A stretch of DNA of 64,000 bases from Vicia villosa (Eukaryota; Streptophyta; Magnoliopsida; Fabales; Fabaceae), in contig NW_026705179.1 in assembly GCF_029867415.1 (NCBI RefSeq), positions 620,001 through 684,000 on the forward strand. The letters are read 5' to 3'. Each line of letters starts with the position of its first letter. Position 1 is the stretch's first letter. A program made the position numbers and the translations under genes. The notes beneath the pieces are model-generated. The model was not told the DNA's origin and did not search any database. It saw only the letters and a program-made list of their open reading frames with translations. This document shows, in pieces, positions 1-11,960 of this stretch.

Positions 1-316
1 TGTCGCTAGCATAAAATTAAGTTAAGATAGGAGAATCTATTTATTTAATGACATTCAATAAGAATCTATTACAATACTTTAATGTTATCTCACTCTTATA
101 ATTGCATTTTAAAATTAACTATAAGAATTTCTAGACTAATGATTTTTGAATCGGAATAAGTGTTGCCTTATGTATATATGTATATATATATAACGTTTCC
201 TTTTACTTTTTTACAATATTATTAATTTTAATACTATTAATTAGCTCATTTCAATTCACTCACTACAAATAAGAGGGCATAAATTTAAGTAATTCTATTT
301 TATTTTGTATTTATAA
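1..316. other. AT-rich intergenic sequence, nothing recognised
   Basis: The sequence is AT-rich and has no ORF or repeat family that I recognise. It ends at the CTAG terminus of the Helitron-like element that starts at 317. Confidence 0.5.
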
Positions 317-390
317 CTAGTAACAAACTCGTGCGTTCATACGGGTTCTGGTACGGAACGCGCATTTATTTTAGATATATATTTTTTTAA

Positions 391-946
391 TAGAAAAATG
401 TATGGTACTCGTGAAAAAATAATAATTGAATGTATAGAAAAATATCTAGTACCCATGAAAAAATAATAATTGAATGTATAGAGAAATGTCTGGTAGCCGT
501 AGAAAAATAATAATTGAATGTATAGAAAAAGGTTTGGTACCCATGAAAAAATGATAATTGAATGTATATAAAAATGTCTGGTACCCATGAAAAAATAATA
601 ATTGAATGTATAGAAAAATATCTGGTACCCATGAAAAAATAATAATTGAATGTATAGAAAAATGTTTGGTACCCGTGAAAAAATAATAATTGAATGTATA
701 AAAAAATGTCTGGTACCTATGAAAAAATAATAATTGAATGTATAAAAAATGTTCGGTATCCGTGAAAAAATAATAATTGAATGTATAGAAAAATGTCTGG
801 TACCCCTAAAAACAAAATAATTGAATGTATAGAAAAATGTCAGGTACTCTTGAAATAAATTATAATTGAATGTATAGAAAAATGTTTGACACCCGTAAAA
901 AAATAATAATTGAATGTATAGAAAAATGTCTGGTACCCGTAAAAAC
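391..946. repeat. 44-bp minisatellite, about 12-13 copies
   Basis: About twelve full units and one partial unit of 43-45 bp stand head to tail. Each carries ATAATTGAATGTATAG, then AAAAATGTCTGGTACCC, then a short A-run. Copies differ by point changes and 1-bp indels. The long reading frames across the array are a by-product of the repeat and are not genes. It lies next to the hairpin end of the Helitron-like element; internal minisatellites are common in Helitrons. Confidence 0.9.
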
Positions 947-1270
947 ATTTAGATCAATAAGATTTTTTATACAAAATATAATTTTGTTATTAAATATTTT
1001 ATTAAAGATGTTAGATGAGTTGTTAGATATGTAAACAAAAAGTGGTGATTTAAAAGTCCAAATGCCTCAAGATAGTACCACACAATAAACAAAAAATTTT
1101 AGTAATGGAATATGGAAATAGTGAATGAGAAATAGCATAATGTGAAACAAATAATGGTAAAGAATAACAAAAAGGAAATCTAAAATATAAACCATATTAA
1201 ATTTTAAAAGAAATAAACAAAATAATGACATATTTTTAGTATTTTTTATATGAAAAATAAAATCTAATTC

Positions 1271-1456
<186 letters not shown>

Positions 1457-2102
1457 ATTTTGTGAATTAAATAAAAATTAATTAAACTCTAATAATTTTT
1501 TTTTGGATTTTTGTGATTAAATACTTTTTTTTCGAACAAGAATAAATATCTTAATAATCAAATTGAGTGAAAGTAAATGGTCCACTAATATAAAATATAT
1601 TTTTTGTATTTATTAAATTAATAACAATCAATTAATAAAATAATACAAACTAAATAAGGACAATTGAATAAAGTAGACTAAACTACATAAAAATAAGATA
1701 AGTTAAGATAAAATCCATAGAAGTGCAATTATCAATATGATCCAAATTAAAAGTAATTAATTTGAATTAAATTATAATCGAAAGTAAAAACTACATGAAA
1801 GTGGTGATTGGAAAGAAAGAGTGTGAAGTTGGAAAAAAAGATGTGGTTACCAAGACCAAAACCAAAAAGCCACTTTATGAGTTGATTAAAAAAGATTAGA
1901 AACAAAACAATAAGAAAATGAGTGGAGAACAAAACAATTGAAATCTAGATGGAGAAGATATTCACTTGTCAAGCTTAGAAGCAATAAGGGCAGTTTGGTA
2001 TTTTTCAGAACACTGAATTTTCTTATATGATAGATATATTTTCGATAACAAATAATAAATAGAAATAGAAATAGTTTTGAATTTTTTTTAGAGAGAGAGA
2101 GT

Positions 2103-2734
2103 TAGGGGTGTTCATTGATTCGGATAAATCTGAACCAAACTATAGTGTTTGGGTTGGATATTTTTTCAGTTCGGGCAAGAACCGAACCAAACCAATGAAA
2201 TTCAATGACAATTGATTCGGGCATCAGTTTTTTACTTTTCTACCCGCAAATCCAACTCAAACCAGCCATAATTAATTATCATGAAAATTACTACCAAGCA
2301 TTCAACTTCAAGACGAAAAAAAGTGAAATGTCGTATATAGACAAGTTATGCTATTTTAATTTGTTATTAGAAAATTGTTAGTGTAATGTGATAATTGAGC
2401 ATAGAGCTATGAAACACAATCATTATCATACTAACTCAAGTGACTAGTTATAGATTCAAAAGTTTTTATGTTAGATATTTTTGAATCTATTAGGGAAAAA
2501 TTGCTAGTCTAATATTTATAATTGAACACTCTTAAATAAGTTATTTTTTTCAAATATTTTTGCATTTTTTATCTACCCGATCAATCCAACCCAAACCAAC
2601 CCGTTGTTTCTTAGTTCGGTTTGGGCTTTATCGCTAAAATTTGCAAATTCAATCCAAACCAATCATTTAATTTTAGTTGGTTTGGGTATCGGATTCTCTC
2701 AAAACCAAATAAAACCGGCCCACGAACACCCCTA
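2103..2734. mobile_element. Small TIR element, non-autonomous
   Basis: The 11-bp inverted termini TAGGGGTGTTC (2103-2113) and GAACACCCCTA (2724-2734) enclose 632 bp. The subterminal sequence is rich in TTGGTTTGG-like and CCAACCC-like motifs on both strands. There is no ORF of note. If the outer TA is the target duplication, the ends would be AGGGGTGTTC. I cannot assign a superfamily. Confidence 0.55.
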
Positions 2735-2814
2735 TCCACAGTAAAAAAATAAAGAGTTTTGGAACACATTGGAAATTCTCTAAATTTGAAGAATTGGCAA
2801 TTCAAGTATCCTTC

Positions 2815-3265
2815 TAGAATGAGGTAAGAAATCTGAAATTCACTTCCTTACTCAGATTGTCCGCAAACCAATCAAATGAATCTGTCAGTTTGGAACACAA
2901 GAGAGACACTCCTTTCCACGAGGAGAAATCGGGTGAAGACCAACAACTTCGCTCCCACAAGATGAGGCAAAATTTTGGGCAAAATTATTGGTTTAAATGA
3001 TATCTCTTCAAAGACTAGAAGCTCTTGGGATTATATAAATACTTGGAATAAAGATACTCAATTTTACAGTGTAGAAAGCCTCCAGCTGAATCCAAAAAGG
3101 CATAATCCAAATTAATCCCAATGAGGCTACTCTCAGAAAAATTAACTCCAAGACATAAAGCCAACTCAGAGCTCCAAAGAATAACCTTAATAGAGAAAAT
3201 ATTCACAATCGAGTTCTCGACCAAAATAATTGGTTGATGCACATATTAGAGATGGGAAACAATAA
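2815..3265 (-). pseudogene. L1-type LINE reverse transcriptase fragment
   Basis: The minus-strand frame at 3015-3242 matches the plant L1 RT region just after the catalytic ADD motif: a residue run ending in ILWSSELALCLGVNFSESSL is followed by IGINLDYAFLDSAGGFLHC. In plant LINEs the ELASGLKVNFxKSxLIGVNV block sits there. The catalytic ADD itself is degraded (HQP at the expected place). Farther along (about 2815-2935) a frame reading WKGVSLLCSKL resembles the later WWKDI segment. The piece has lost all other domains and is an old, dead fragment between the TIR element and the copia remnant. Confidence 0.6.
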
Positions 3266-3579
3266 GACTAGAGAAATCCACTATAACCATAAAAATGGTC
3301 GAGATCCACCACCCTAGAAAAAGCCATTTGGCTTTTTGCCACCATTAGAACCAGAAAAGGATCCTAAAAGTCACCTTACTTTAACCTTTTCTAGATACTA
3401 ATTTTTTTGTTAGACAAGCATTGACTAACACCACAAGGTTCTAAGAAAATGCACAAGCATGAACCTAGGATCTCCACTTATCATTAAAGTCAAACCTAAT
3501 AAGCATATAATACAAGAAGCTCTAGTTAACTGAATCATCAACTTTCTTTTAGTTCACCTTAAAAATAAGGAAAGATAGT
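3266..3579. other. Unassigned sequence between LINE and copia remnants
   Basis: No ORF or known repeat is recognised here. It includes a perfect 9-bp inverted repeat (AAAAAGCCA / TGGCTTTTT near 3323-3343). It may contain the eroded junction where the copia element was truncated. Confidence 0.4.
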
Positions 3580-4110
3580 TTTATGCAGCTTGTACACCTT
3601 TCTCTCTTCGCCATGTTTCACAAACCCAACTGGTTGTGCAACATAGATTTTTTCTTCTAAGGGTCCATTTAGGAATGCACACTTTACGTCCATCTAACAT
3701 ATGGGCCAACTGTTTACTTCTTCTAGACCCACAACCAACCTGATTGTTTTGATTCTGGCTACAAGTGCAAAAACTTCATCGAAGTCAATTCCTTCTTTCT
3801 GAAGAAATCCTTTCGCCACAAGCCTTGCCTTGTGTCAAGTCACTTCTCCTTTGGGATTACACTTCACTTTGTATACCCACTTCATATCAATTTCCTTCTT
3901 GCCTTGAGGCAATTCGACAAGTGACCAAGCATTGTTGTCTTCGATGGACTTCACTTCCTCATTCATAGCTTTCACCCACTTCGGATCCTTCAATGCCTCA
4001 TTTGTATTAACAAGTTTGACATCTGCATAGAAAGCGTAATGTACCATGTCACCTTCATCATTGACTACATCATCTGATGTAATAACATAATCTTGCAACC
4101 TTGCAGGCAT
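3580..4110 (-). pseudogene. copia reverse transcriptase, N-terminal part only
   Basis: The frame begins with the copia RT entry motif (WVKAMNEEVKSIEDNNAWSL, then MKWVYKVKCNPKGEV). In a shifted frame it continues with [19 protein letters not shown] and the MDVKCAFLNG motif that holds the first catalytic Asp. Sequence similarity stops after the KVYKLHKTIF motif, so the YVDD active site is missing. The element was truncated here. Confidence 0.8.
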
Positions 4111-4369
4111 GTGTCTTATTCTATGAGGTATGCTTGTACTTTGTTGATCTCTAACCTCCTCTTGTCAAACTTCTATTTTGACTTGAGTTTCTGGTTCTTC
4201 GAGTAAGATTCCCACTGAGTCTTTCTCGATATTTTCAGTTCAATCTCATTCCTTAAGTTCATCTATGATCATGTCTCTGCTGATCACAACTTTCTTATTC
4301 ACTGGGTCGAACAACTTGTAACCTCTAGTTGAATGATATCCTATTAGGATAATCTGACTCGACTTGACA

Positions 4370-5280
4370 TCAAGTTTTCTTCTCAACTGATCTGGCGTGC
4401 CTATATGCTATAGATCCAAATACCTTCAGATGACTTAAGCTAGGTTTCACACCAGACCAACATTCTTCTAGAGTAATTCCTTCTAGCCTCTTCGTCGGAC
4501 ATCTGTTCAGAATATATGTTGCGGTCGACAAAACTTCACCCAAAAACTCTTTAGGTAAATTCTTGCCTTTCAACATACTTCTCACCATATCATGATGGTT
4601 CGATTCTTTCTTTCTGCGGTTCCATTCTGTTGTGGAGTGTAGGGTGGCACCACCTCATGCACAATCCCTTCTTTCTCACATAACATGTCGAAGTCTTTCG
4701 ACACATATTATCCACCACCATCAGTTCTCAAAACTTTTAGCTTTCGACCACTTTGTCTTTCGACCATCGATTTAAACTTGACAAATACCTCGATCACTTC
4801 ACTTTTCTTCTTGATCAGATAAGTCCATAATTTTCAACTGAAATCATCGATGAATGTAACAAAGTATTTGTTACCTCCATTCGAATCCACCTGGATAGGA
4901 CCACATACATCAGAGTATATGATTTCGAGAATAACCTTCGACTTACTTCTTGCATCCTTGCTGAAGCTATTCTTGTGATGCTTCACCTGCACACATTCCT
5001 CACATACCTCGTTTGGAATGTCGATTTCTGGCAGTCTTGAAACCATATTCTTTCTTTTCAAGTCTCTGATGTCTTTGAAGTTGAGATGACCTAGTCGATA
5101 GTGCCACATCCATTCATCTCTGCTAACTGCAGTCGAAAGGCACTTGTGTTCCATCACATCGAGTTCAATATTAAAGGCTCTATTTTGAGACATAGGAGCC
5201 TTCAAGATTAATCTTCCACTTGCGTCAACGACTCTCATCATCTTGTCTTTGATCGAAACTTTGTAGTTCTTTTTGACCAA
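4370..5280 (-). pseudogene. copia integrase, degraded
   Basis: The zinc-binding start has the H-H-C-C pattern (HYRLGHLNF ... CEECVQVKHH), followed by the core opening DVCGPIQVDSNGGNKYF with the first catalytic Asp. The second Asp lies in LRTDGGG and the catalytic Glu in a TPQQNGTAERKN motif, in neighbouring frames. The tail has the copia ATYILNRCPTKRL and HLKVFGSIAYRH blocks. Stops near 4834 and 4712 and a frameshift near 4420 break the frame. Confidence 0.8.
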
Positions 5281-5284
5281 CTGC

Positions 5285-5554
5285 CCAATGCTGAACTAGT
5301 TGCTCTTCATGCTTTGGTATGTGCAACACATTGGAAATTACAAACCTCTTTCCATCTTTCCTCATAATTAAAACGTCTCCAATACCTTCAGCTGCTAGAG
5401 TATTGTCATTTGTGAATTTCATCATGTTCTTCATTGAGGGATTTATGTTGACAAACCAATCTTTCCTTCCAGACATGTGTGATGAGCATCCTAAATCCAA
5501 GTACCATAGGTCCCTGAATTTATCTTCATCTTTTGTTGTGACCGTCAGCATCAT
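5285..5554 (-). pseudogene. copia aspartic protease, degraded
   Basis: The frame reads WYLDLGCSSHMSG at the place where copia proteases have W-x-LDSGCSxHM. The catalytic aspartate is present, but the Ser of D-S-G is replaced by Leu, which should weaken or abolish activity. The rest of the domain (NDNTLAAEGIGDVLI, NVLHIP) is recognisable. The frame changes where it meets integrase. Confidence 0.75.
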
Positions 5555-5599
5555 CTCTTCTTCTTCTTGTTTTGCAAGCTTTGCATCACTTTCTTGATC

Positions 5600-6523
5600 C
5601 TTATTCTTTTTCGGACACTTTGTAGAATAATAACCATACTTCTGACAATTGAAACACAGAATGTGACTCTTGTTAGGCTTTCAACCACCACCTCTTCCTC
5701 TACCTACAACACCACCTCTTTGGTTGCTTTGGTATGAGGATTTTTTCTGATTCAATCAGTTTTCTTCTTGCTGACTTCGACCAGTCGAATTGTTGTTGCC
5801 ACCTCTACCTTTATTTCCATTCCAACTTCCTTTGCATTTGTTTGTCGATTGAGCCTGCAAAGCCACATCACTCTTCGACTTGCTTGCTGCTCTTTCAGCC
5901 ATTCGTTGTTCATGAGATTCAAGCGTCCCTTGAGGCTCTTCCTTTGCAAATTTCGACAAATCCTTCGACTCTTCTATGGATACCACCACGTGGTCGAACT
6001 AAGGGGCCAAAGACCTCAAAATCTTCGAAACAACATCTCTTGTTGTTAACGTTTCTCCACATATCTTGATTTGATTCACTAGTTTTGTAACCCTAGTGAA
6101 GAAATCAGTTATGCTTTCACTATCTTCCATCTGAAGCAGTTCATACGTTCTTTTGTGAGTTTGTAACCTCACCTCTTTCACCTTCTCAGCGCCTCTAAAA
6201 GATTTTTCCAGAATCTCCCAAGCTTTTTTTGAGGATTCTGAATTACTAACCTTTTTGAAGTTGTCTAGACTCAGACATTGATGAATTATAAAGAGTGCTT
6301 TATAACTCTTCTTCTTCTTCTTCTTCTTCAATTCTTCGTGTTCTTTCTTTTCTTCTTCTAAAGCGTCTTCTTCAAGCTCTTTTACTCCATCCTTTACAAG
6401 ATCCCAAAGACCTTGACACTTGAATAAAACTTTCATCTGTTTGCACCAATTCTCATAGTTATCTACTTTCAGAATTGGTAGACTTGCTGGATAATTTCCA
6501 TTCCCATAATTCACCGTCATCAT
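5600..6523 (-). pseudogene. copia gag, interrupted
   Basis: The start is the second Met-rich ATG after the primer-binding site (MMTVNYGNGN, 6523). The frame carries the copia gag core (NYENWCKQMKVLFKCQGLWD near residues 23-42, then a lysine-rich stretch and a KAWEILEKSF motif). It is cut by stops near 5998 and 5755 and again before the zinc knuckle. The CX2CX4HX4C knuckle survives as CFNCQKYGYYSTKC at about 5610-5660, although one conserved position is changed (no histidine). Gag would form the virus-like particle. It is clearly a pseudogene. Confidence 0.8.
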
Positions 6524-6553
6524 GATTTTCTTCTTCCCTTGATCGATAAACCG

Positions 6554-6568
6554 GAGCTCTTGATACCA
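6554..6568 (-). other. copia primer-binding site (tRNA-iMet type)
   Basis: The minus strand reads TGGTATCAAGAGCTC just after the LTR. Plant copia elements use TGGTATCAGAGC, complementary to the 3' end of initiator tRNA-Met. One extra A separates this copy from the consensus. Confidence 0.8.
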
Positions 6569-6570
6569 GA

Positions 6571-7006
6571 TGTTGGAAATCCACCAAATCCTATGATGAA
6601 TTTCTATCAATCTTGATGAACAAGATTGTTACCACCACACGATAACAATGAAAATAAGAAAGGAAATTTAAAGAAAAAAAGAGATTAGGGTTTCTGCATA
6701 GTAACTCTCTACCCACAAACTGTGAAAAACTTTGTTATTCACTAGCAACTGCAAATCCTGTGAATACAACTTTTGACTTGATTACAAAATAATGAGAGTT
6801 ACTCTCTATTTATAGTTTAGGTTAGTTTTCTCCCTAAACCAAAGCCCAAAACTATAAAAACCCAAAATATCTATTTTGGAACTAAATCAAATCAAATGTA
6901 TTTTAAATCTAAATTAAATCTATCTAGATCTAAAACAAATTTGTGTGTAACAAACTATTCACACACAACGAGCAACCTGTTTCGACACAAGAAATTACTT
7001 TCAACA
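6571..7006 (-). repeat. copia 5' LTR (436 bp)
   Basis: On the minus strand the LTR starts TGTTGAAAG and ends CCAACA, two bases before the primer-binding site. TG...CA ends and the short TGTTG/CAACA inverted terminus are typical. A canonical TATA box lies inside. The outer edge touches a TA microsatellite. With only one LTR, no target duplication can be tested. Confidence 0.75.
6804..6815 (-). promoter_or_regulatory. TATA box of the copia LTR
   Basis: CTATAAATAGAG on the minus strand is a near-perfect plant TATA box. It lies inside the LTR about 240 bp before the LTR end, as expected for the pol II promoter of a copia LTR. Confidence 0.65.
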
Positions 7007-7023
7007 ATAATAACCAAGTGTTC

Positions 7024-7430
<407 letters not shown>

Positions 7431-7501
<71 letters not shown>
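7431..7501. repeat. (TA)n microsatellite, right of MITE
   Basis: About 70 bp of TA directly following the MITE. Together with 7027-7189 it looks like one microsatellite split by the insertion. Confidence 0.95.
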
Positions 7502-7503
<2 letters not shown>

Positions 7504-7839
7504 TTTTCTAAAATGACATCAAATGTAAATTGATTGTAATTGGTGAAGGTTCATGGTTTCAGCGTGGTATATTAGGTTCCTATCAGTCACTCACTCTATT
7601 TGATGAACAAAAGAAATGGACTAGTACTGTTAGGTATGAGTTCGTGAACTGAACCTTTGTTATGTGGTAATTGTACACAAGGTTCATGAACTCAGCATGA
7701 AATCCGCTAAACACGTTACTGAAATGAACCGCAATATTTTTGTGAAGACAGGAAATACATAGTACAACTAACTAAGTATCTGTCGGGATTAGTGATATAT
7801 TCAACGTTTTCTTTGCCCACGGAGAGCACGCAAAAATCA
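7502..7839. other. Unassigned intergenic sequence
   Basis: No ORF, repeat or RNA signal is recognised here. Confidence 0.4.
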
Positions 7840-7910
7840 AAAACATAAGATTTTTTCTTTACCCACCTCTTTACGGGGGTCACCCCAGCGAAAACCCCAC
7901 TTTACCCTTG

Positions 7911-8035
7911 CTTCGGAAATGTATTTCTGAAATATTTTTTTTTAAAATTTTTCCAGACTTCAGAAGTGCATTTCCGAAAAAATCTCAAAAATTAAGATTT
8001 TGATTAATTCGGAGATGCATCTCCGAAAAAACAAA
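7911..8035. repeat. Three 20-nt palindromic modules, left end
   Basis: Variants of the dyad TTCGGAAATGCATTTCCGAA occur near 7912, 7959 and 8010. They lie inside the left inverted repeat of the MULE-like element. Confidence 0.8.
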
Positions 8036-8892
8036 AAAAAATTTAAAAATCCCAAAAATTAATTTTAGGATATTAATTAATTCATATATCATAAATTTGA
8101 TATAATTTATGAGTAATTAATAATAATAATTATATATTTTGATATAATTTATAAGTTATGAATAATAATTATTATATATTTCTATTCTGATTCATATTTT
8201 AAAATTTAAAATAATTTTAATTAAAAAAACTAAAATAATTTATGAGTTATAATTTTTATTTATATATTTGTATATTTATAATAATTATTATGTATTTACA
8301 AAAAAAATTAAAAAAATGAGTGTTTTAATTTATATATTTATATAATAATTATTATATATTTATATATTTATATATTTATATAATAATTATTATATATTAA
8401 TTATAAATATATTTATATATTTATATAATAATTATCAAAATTAAAAAAATAAGGGTTTTAATTTATAATAATTATTATATATTTATATATTTATATATTA
8501 ATTATTATATATTTATATCTTATATATTTATATATTTCACTTACAAAATTAATAATTATTATTATATATTTATATATTTCTATTCTAATTCATAATTAAA
8601 AATGAGTTATAATTTTGTATTTAGTTTAAAAAAATTAAAAAAAGATTTTGTCTTAATTTTATTTAATGAATAAATTTTATATTTAATTCTATATAATTCA
8701 AAATTTACTTATGGAATTAAAATGTTTTTGATTTATATAAGTTAAAAATAATTTTGAACTTTAAAATTGTTTAAGAAATTTTGATTCACATTGATTTTAT
8801 TGATTCACCTTCATTTTATTGATGCACCTTGATTTTATACCTATTAATTGTATTGATTCACCTTGATTTTAATTTTTTAATAATTATTGAAT

Positions 8893-9145
8893 TTTTTCGG
8901 AAGTGTATATCCGAAACATTCCAAGACCAATTTGGTCTGGGAATATTTCGGATATGTATCTCCGAATATACCCCTCCCAAAAAAAGGTGTTTTCGGAAAT
9001 ACATCTCCAAAAACTCAAAAAAGGGGTGTTTTCGGAAATGCATCTCCGAAAACACATTTTTTTTTCGTGTTTTCGGAAGTGCATTTCCGAAATAAGACAA
9101 ATTTTGAAAAAAAAAAAACGTTTCGGAAATACATTTCCGAAGTAA
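8893..9145. repeat. Six 20-nt palindromic modules, right end
   Basis: Six further variants of the dyad occur near 8896, 8947, 8993, 9030, 9072 and 9120, spaced 40-50 bp. The short reading frames here repeat the peptide FRKCISE only because the modules are palindromic. Confidence 0.85.
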
Positions 9146-9394
9146 GGGTATTTTGAGTTTTTCACCAGAGGTGGCCAAGAAAAGAGGGAGGTAAAAAAAG
9201 AAATTTCCAAAACATAATCAGATTAGTTTTTTTTCCTGTAGGCTAGGGGTCAAACATTTGTTGGATGGGTCCCTCTTTAAGTGTGAGTGACACGAATAGT
9301 GTTTTCATAATCAGTCCGAAACTGGCCGGTTGATTTGTGGATGAGAGAGAGGAGGGTAAGTAGGGGTCTACACTAAGCCTACGTTTGAGAATTT

Positions 9395-9740
9395 AAGCCT
9401 ATGTTTTAGAATTTGGAGGAAAGGAAACAGAAAATTTTCCAAAATAAATTTTTAAAAAATATAAGAAAATATTTTATATTTTTTTAAAAAATGTTTTTAT
9501 AGAATGATAAAAGAATATATATTATTATTATATTTTCATTTTTTTAAATATTATAATAATATAAAAAATATTTTAAAATTTTGAATTTTCTATATTAGGG
9601 AGGATTTAAGCATATGTTGAGAATTTGGAGGAAGGAAAAAGAGAAAATTTCTGAAAATGAATTTTTAAAAAAAATAGAGAAATATTTAATATTTTTTTAA
9701 AAAATAATTTTTTATAGAATGATAAAAGTGTATATCCCCT
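9395..9740. repeat. Direct duplication, two ~120-bp copies
   Basis: A block starting AGAATTTGGAGGAA and ending TATAGAATGATAAAAG occurs near 9410-9515 and again near 9626-9730 with scattered differences. The two copies are about 215 bp apart. No element boundary is visible. Confidence 0.7.
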
Positions 9741-11699
9741 CAATCCTTCTATTTTTTTCAAAGTCCCCCTCCTTACCCCTCCAAACTCCCAAATATAGTC
9801 TAAAAGTTGTAGTCTGATTTGTATTGATTTTGAAATAAAAATTTATATGATGCAAAGATAATTTATTAAGATTATAAAGTTCCAAATTATACTTTTTATT
9901 AAAATTATAAAAATATTTATAAATAATAAAATTTATATAATATATAAAATATAGTATATTATAAATTAATATTATAAAATGAGAATGACTGATTAAAATA
10001 AATATAATAATAAAAGACAAATGAAATAAAATTAATAAATAATATTTAAAAAATAAGTATCATCAAATAATAAATTAATACAGTATATTATATCAATAAA
10101 AAATAAATAAATATAAAATTATATACACGCGGTTCGATTCGATTTAGATCAATTTTAAAAATATTAATTCGAAATTCAATATGAACCAAACAATAATACA
10201 TTCAATAATATTAAACTTTTTGAATTTTTCGATTTTTTTGATCGGTTTCCAATTTTTATTTGGATAGGATTAGATTTAAAAATCTCTAGTGTACATGAAT
10301 TGAACTGGACTAGATTTGACATAACCTATTATTCAACTTGTTTGAATTTTAATGGGATTAAATTTATTGTCCAACCCGTAATATTATTGTCAATACCGAA
10401 TCGTAACAACTTACTCATTTATAGGTTGGGTTGGACTGAATTTACGAGTTGTGAATAAAAAAAATCAATACTAATTTTTTAATTTAAACAAATTGTGACA
10501 CAATCGAAAATATTTGTGCATATTTTCAAAACTTAAATAAGATAAAAAAATCATATAATATAATATCAAGTAAAATTCATCCATATGCATCAGTTAATAA
10601 TATTAGTCAATTTCATAAAACGTGACATTTTAATAAAATGTATATGTTGAAAATGATACAAAATCAAACAAGCATTAATACTTAATCTTTTAATCTTAAA
10701 ATTACATAAAATCGTGAGTCCGATATTAGTATATTAACATTTTTAGTGCTGAATTAAAAGTTAGAAAGAAAAAAAAAGTAGTTTGTAGTCATTTTTTTAC
10801 ATTAGGGTTAAAGATCTATTTAATCTATAAGATATTTTTTTACATTTGTAGATCTCATGATTTTTAGAGCTTTTTAGATATTAGGTCATTTAATTCAATT
10901 CAATTTAATTTCTATACGACTTTGTTATTGCAACTGAGTTATGTGATCGACTCATCTGATTTTATCCTTGTTAATCATGTTGTTCAATTATGACTCTCTA
11001 GTTTGACATCCGACCCCTCGACCACGTGACTTTATCAGGTCAACAGTCAAGCTGCTTTTTAAAACACGACTCATACATGTTATAAAAAGGTGATTGACAA
11101 AATATTTGCACACAAAAGAATAAAAGAGAATGACATGTAAGAGAAGAAAAATGATCATCAACGGTTGATATGTATTTGACAAACATTTTCTATTTTGGCT
11201 GAAAGTGCATTATGTTGTCCATATTGTTGGGATAATTAATTTGACCATTTTTATTAGTAATTTCCCCTTCTCTTTGTGTCACTTTAGAATAGTCATTTGT
11301 GTGAAGGTGTGTCATCTTGTTGTTCGATTTCACTAAATTTGGTTATAATTTTGATGTTTTTAATATGTATTCGAAGTATTAATGACCATAAAACCCATTG
11401 TTGTCATTACAACAATGAGTATATTTTGTTTATCATCTCCATATGGATTGATTGTGTTTCAAATACTGTCAATAATTTATATGATTTTAAGGATGGTTTG
11501 TCAAAGTTTGGTTGTTTATGAAATTGAAATAACATAAAGTAAATTAAACTTTGGTGTTAACAATTGACAACACTTATTAGGGTTAGATTTCATTGACGTA
11601 TCCTCGTGTATGGTTGTGATTAGTAATATGCAATTATAATTATCTATTAATTTTACCATGTGTTATGCTCAACAACTAGATGATGATCAAAAATAGTGT
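9741..11699. other. AT-rich intergenic sequence
   Basis: No gene is supported. Short frames here are AT-rich and lack family resemblance. The stretch around 10130-10460, with GATTCGATTTAG-type and GGTTGGGTTGGAC-type motifs, resembles the subterminal parts of plant TIR elements, but I could not find both ends. Confidence 0.4.
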
Positions 11700-11960
11700 A
11701 TTCATTGTCTGTTGCGATGGTTTACAGTTTTCGATACGGTGGAAAAGAGGTTGACTTGCAAGGTTAGCGCTTCAACACTCAAGTTAGTAAGAGAGTGAAA
11801 AGTGAAGTTATAATAGGAAAGGTTTTGTATACCTAAGAAATGGAGCGATCTCCTCTTTAAATGGGAGAGTTAGTTATTAACCAAATACGTATGATGAGGC
11901 GTAAGATGCAGTCATCCGTAAAATAAATCTTGATGGTTAGGATAGTTGAACAAGTGACTC
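11700..11960 (-). repeat. Diverged LTR-like repeat, copy A
   Basis: This block (GAGGTTGACTTGCAAGGTTA, then CTCAAGTTAGTAAGAGAG, ending at the AGGATAG stretch) is a diverged copy of 19235-19460 in the same orientation. The other copy lies in a Tat-like LTR next to a primer-binding site, so this is probably a decayed LTR of the same family. Confidence 0.55.

Larger units (their letters stand above)
3580..7006 (-). mobile_element. Ty1/copia retrotransposon, 3'-truncated
   Basis: Reading on the minus strand from 7006, the element has an LTR, a tRNA-iMet-type primer-binding site, gag, protease, integrase and the first part of the reverse transcriptase, where it stops near 3580. The rest of RT, RNase H and the 3' LTR are absent. 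The domain order (protease, integrase, RT) is that of Ty1/copia. Stops and frameshifts interrupt every domain, so it cannot encode a working polyprotein. Confidence 0.88.
7849..9209. mobile_element. MULE-like TIR element, non-autonomous
   Basis: The 9-bp direct repeat AAAACATAA flanks 1361 bp (7840-7848 and 9210-9218). The termini are long imperfect inverted repeats. The left end runs from TTTTTTCTTTACC through ACCCTTGCTTCGGAAATG, and the complement of the right end carries the same blocks in the same order over at least 100 bp. A 9-bp duplication with long TIRs fits Mutator-like elements. The middle (8040-8700) is very AT-rich with no transposase. Nine palindromic modules sit near the ends. 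Confidence 0.7.

Noticed and set aside
337..948. 203-aa and 81-aa reading frames on the minus strand
   Set aside because: They are translations of the 44-bp minisatellite. The peptide repeats in the same rhythm and there is no start context or family resemblance.
8829..9210. Five overlapping frames rich in FRKCISE-like peptides on both strands
   Set aside because: They arise from the palindromic 20-nt modules of the MULE-like element, which read alike on both strands.
10988..11521. Small frames in the 10-11.5 kb stretch
   Set aside because: Short, AT-driven, on opposite strands, without family resemblance or gene-like context.
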